Positions 13,851 to 13,879 of a stretch of DNA of 13,879 nucleotides are shown in pieces. Source of the DNA: Clostridia bacterium (GTDB taxonomy: Bacteria > Bacillota > Clostridia > Christensenellales > Aristaeellaceae); NCBI GenBank assembly GCA_017471125.1, contig JAFUWR010000188.1:1-13879 (forward strand). Reading direction: 5' to 3'. Within the stretch, counting starts at the first letter, position 1. Every line of letters starts with the position of its first letter. A program made the position numbers and the translations under genes. Under the pieces are notes generated by a model. The model was not told the DNA's origin, did no database searches, and worked only from the letters and a program-made list of their open reading frames with translations.

Positions 13851-13879
13851 CATAGGAGTAATGATTAGGAAAACGGAAC
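13851..13879 (+). repeat. 29-base direct repeat, copy 2 (ends at window edge)
   Basis: Exact copy of 13779-13807, ending at the last base of the window. Whether the 72-base unit continues in tandem cannot be seen. An exact repeat at the end of an assembled sequence may also mark the place where assembly stopped. Confidence 0.85.

Noticed and set aside
9293..13853. Very long antisense open frames (hundreds of codons) opposite nrfA, resB, ccsA and the kinase, and similar ones opposite rnfC and rnfDG
   Set aside because: They are rich in His, Arg, Gly and Gln with no domain motifs, and mirror GC-rich codon use of the real genes. No ribosome sites or promoters support them.
13779..13879. CRISPR array (29-base repeats with a 43-base spacer after a promoter)
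   Set aside because: Only two copies are seen, there are no cas genes, and the repeat pairs with the 'spacer' to form a hairpin. The spacer itself is a structured inverted repeat, unlike a captured protospacer. More copies with differing spacers would reopen this.
1..13879. Insertion sequences, phage genes, tRNA or rRNA genes
   Set aside because: No transposase or integrase frames, terminal inverted repeats, or tRNA-like cloverleaf sequences were recognised on either strand.

Overview
The window comes from a GC-rich anaerobic Firmicute, most likely a high-GC member of the Clostridia. The main reason is a complete Rnf complex in the clostridial order C-D-G-E-A-B. Gram-negative bacteria usually have A-B-C-D-G-E. 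Purine-rich Shine-Dalgarno sites, GGAGG-type ribosome sites before nearly every gene, and system II (ResB/CcsA) cytochrome c maturation agree with this. No rRNA or tRNA is seen, so the species is not fixed. Codons end almost always in G or C, and this produces many long antisense open frames that are not genes.

Left part (1-3531) is on the minus strand. It holds a zinc-ribbon/transmembrane/peptidoglycan-binding protein cut by the window edge, a small membrane protein ending in an Ada-like His/Cys metal-site motif, and a two-gene overlapping operon of unknown membrane proteins. Each of the three transcription units has a recognisable sigma-A promoter. The promoter of the first gene lies inside a 31-bp near-perfect palindrome.

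Middle part (3542-12707) is on the plus strand and is an energy-conservation and respiration locus. A strong extended -10 promoter, back to back with the minus-strand promoter, drives rnfC, a single-frame RnfD-RnfG fusion, rnfE, rnfA and rnfB. Two small genes follow (DUF4160 and DUF2442, a pair often found together and suspected to be toxin-antitoxin-like). Then come nrfA (pentaheme ammonia-forming nitrite reductase with an N-terminal membrane segment), a clear intrinsic terminator, resB/ccsB and ccsA/resC. No nrfH quinol oxidase gene lies beside nrfA. The layout suggests that Rnf (ferredoxin:NAD+ oxidoreduction coupled to ion pumping, with covalent flavins outside the membrane), a surface nitrite reductase and its haem-attachment machinery work together. 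Direct Rnf-to-NrfA electron flow is only an inference.

Right end (12741-13879): a PfkB-family fructokinase-like gene and a GC-rich terminator-like hairpin are followed by a good promoter. This promoter starts a 72-base unit of two hairpins, preceded by a 29-base sequence that is repeated exactly at the very end of the window. No gene is recognised there. It may be a tandem non-coding RNA or repeat element, or an assembly-end effect.
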